Shown: positions 5,245 through 5,297 of the stretch, piece after piece
How the letters are laid out: every line of letters starts with the position of its first letter
Numbering within the stretch: position 1 is the first letter of the stretch
Assembly: GCA_012032575.1 (NCBI GenBank)
Contig: JAAUSP010000547.1
Location: 1-5,297 of the forward strand
DNA length: 5,297 nt
Source of the DNA: Anaerolineales bacterium
GTDB taxonomy: Bacteria; Chloroflexota; Anaerolineae; 4572-78; J111
Reading direction: 5' to 3'
The notes under the pieces: model-generated
Seen by the model: the letters and a program-made list of their open reading frames with translations, nothing else
Databases searched by the model: none
What the model was told of the DNA's origin: nothing
Position numbers and translations under genes: made by a program

Positions 5245-5297
5245 TTAGTTCCTTACCAGCCAAAAGCCAGCCGATTCCACAAACGGGCCGGAAATCA
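5245..5297 (-). CDS. Possible C-terminal end of an off-window gene
   Basis: On the minus strand one frame is open from the window edge and reads ISGPFVESAGFWLVRN, then TAA at 5247-5245. The stop lies 7 bases before the intrinsic terminator stem, the usual spacing for a gene end. The other two frames fit less well: one meets TGA at the very edge and stops after 14 codons, and the other runs on through the terminator T-tract. Sixteen residues are too few to assign a family. Confidence 0.4.
   Translation of the reverse strand, partial: ISGPFVESAGFWLVRN

Overview
The window looks like a stretch of a bacterial chromosome from a GC-balanced, environmental lineage. The best guess is Chloroflexota (Anaerolineae-like). 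This rests on inference only: the gene types (a polytopic YfhO/GT-C-like membrane protein, a cyclic-nucleotide-binding plus double bPH2 membrane protein, a DUF4349 lipoprotein), the small palindromic and heptameric intergenic repeats, and the use of an apparent TTG start. No rRNA, tRNA, CRISPR array or complete insertion sequence was seen.

Layout. Bases 1-515 form a gene-poor, decayed segment. It starts with a nested palindrome of about 81 bp (35-115) flanked by a perfect 12-bp direct repeat, so it looks like a small non-autonomous inserted element. A short TTCGTG repeat follows, then the N-terminal third of a HigA-type antitoxin that stops after 33 codons with no toxin partner, and then about 190 bp of unassigned sequence. 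A long polytopic membrane protein gene on the + strand (516-2222) comes next; its stop codon lies inside a heptameric inverted repeat (2214-2266). After a short spacer with an extended -10 promoter and a clear ribosome binding site comes a + strand gene (2363-4129) for a membrane protein. It has an N-terminal cyclic-nucleotide-binding-like domain followed by two copies of a module made of two membrane helices plus a bPH2 domain.

This gene converges on a minus-strand gene (4176-5177) for a DUF4349 lipoprotein with a lipobox, a coiled coil and a C-terminal membrane helix. The two are separated by only 46 bp, which contain a near-ideal terminator hairpin with T-tracts on both sides, so it should work in both directions. 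Upstream of the lipoprotein gene lies another minus-strand terminator, preceded by what appears to be the last 16 codons of a further minus-strand gene running off the right edge. A TATAAA box sits in the loop of that terminator, suggesting that the lipoprotein promoter is nested in its neighbour's terminator.

How the genes may work together: all three complete genes encode envelope proteins, but they are not one operon (two separate + transcription units and one convergent minus unit). No shared pathway can be shown from the sequence. I found no clear undescribed system. The items most worth a second look are the palindromic inserted element, the domain duplication with an altered ligand-binding motif in the 588-residue protein, and the promoter-within-terminator arrangement.
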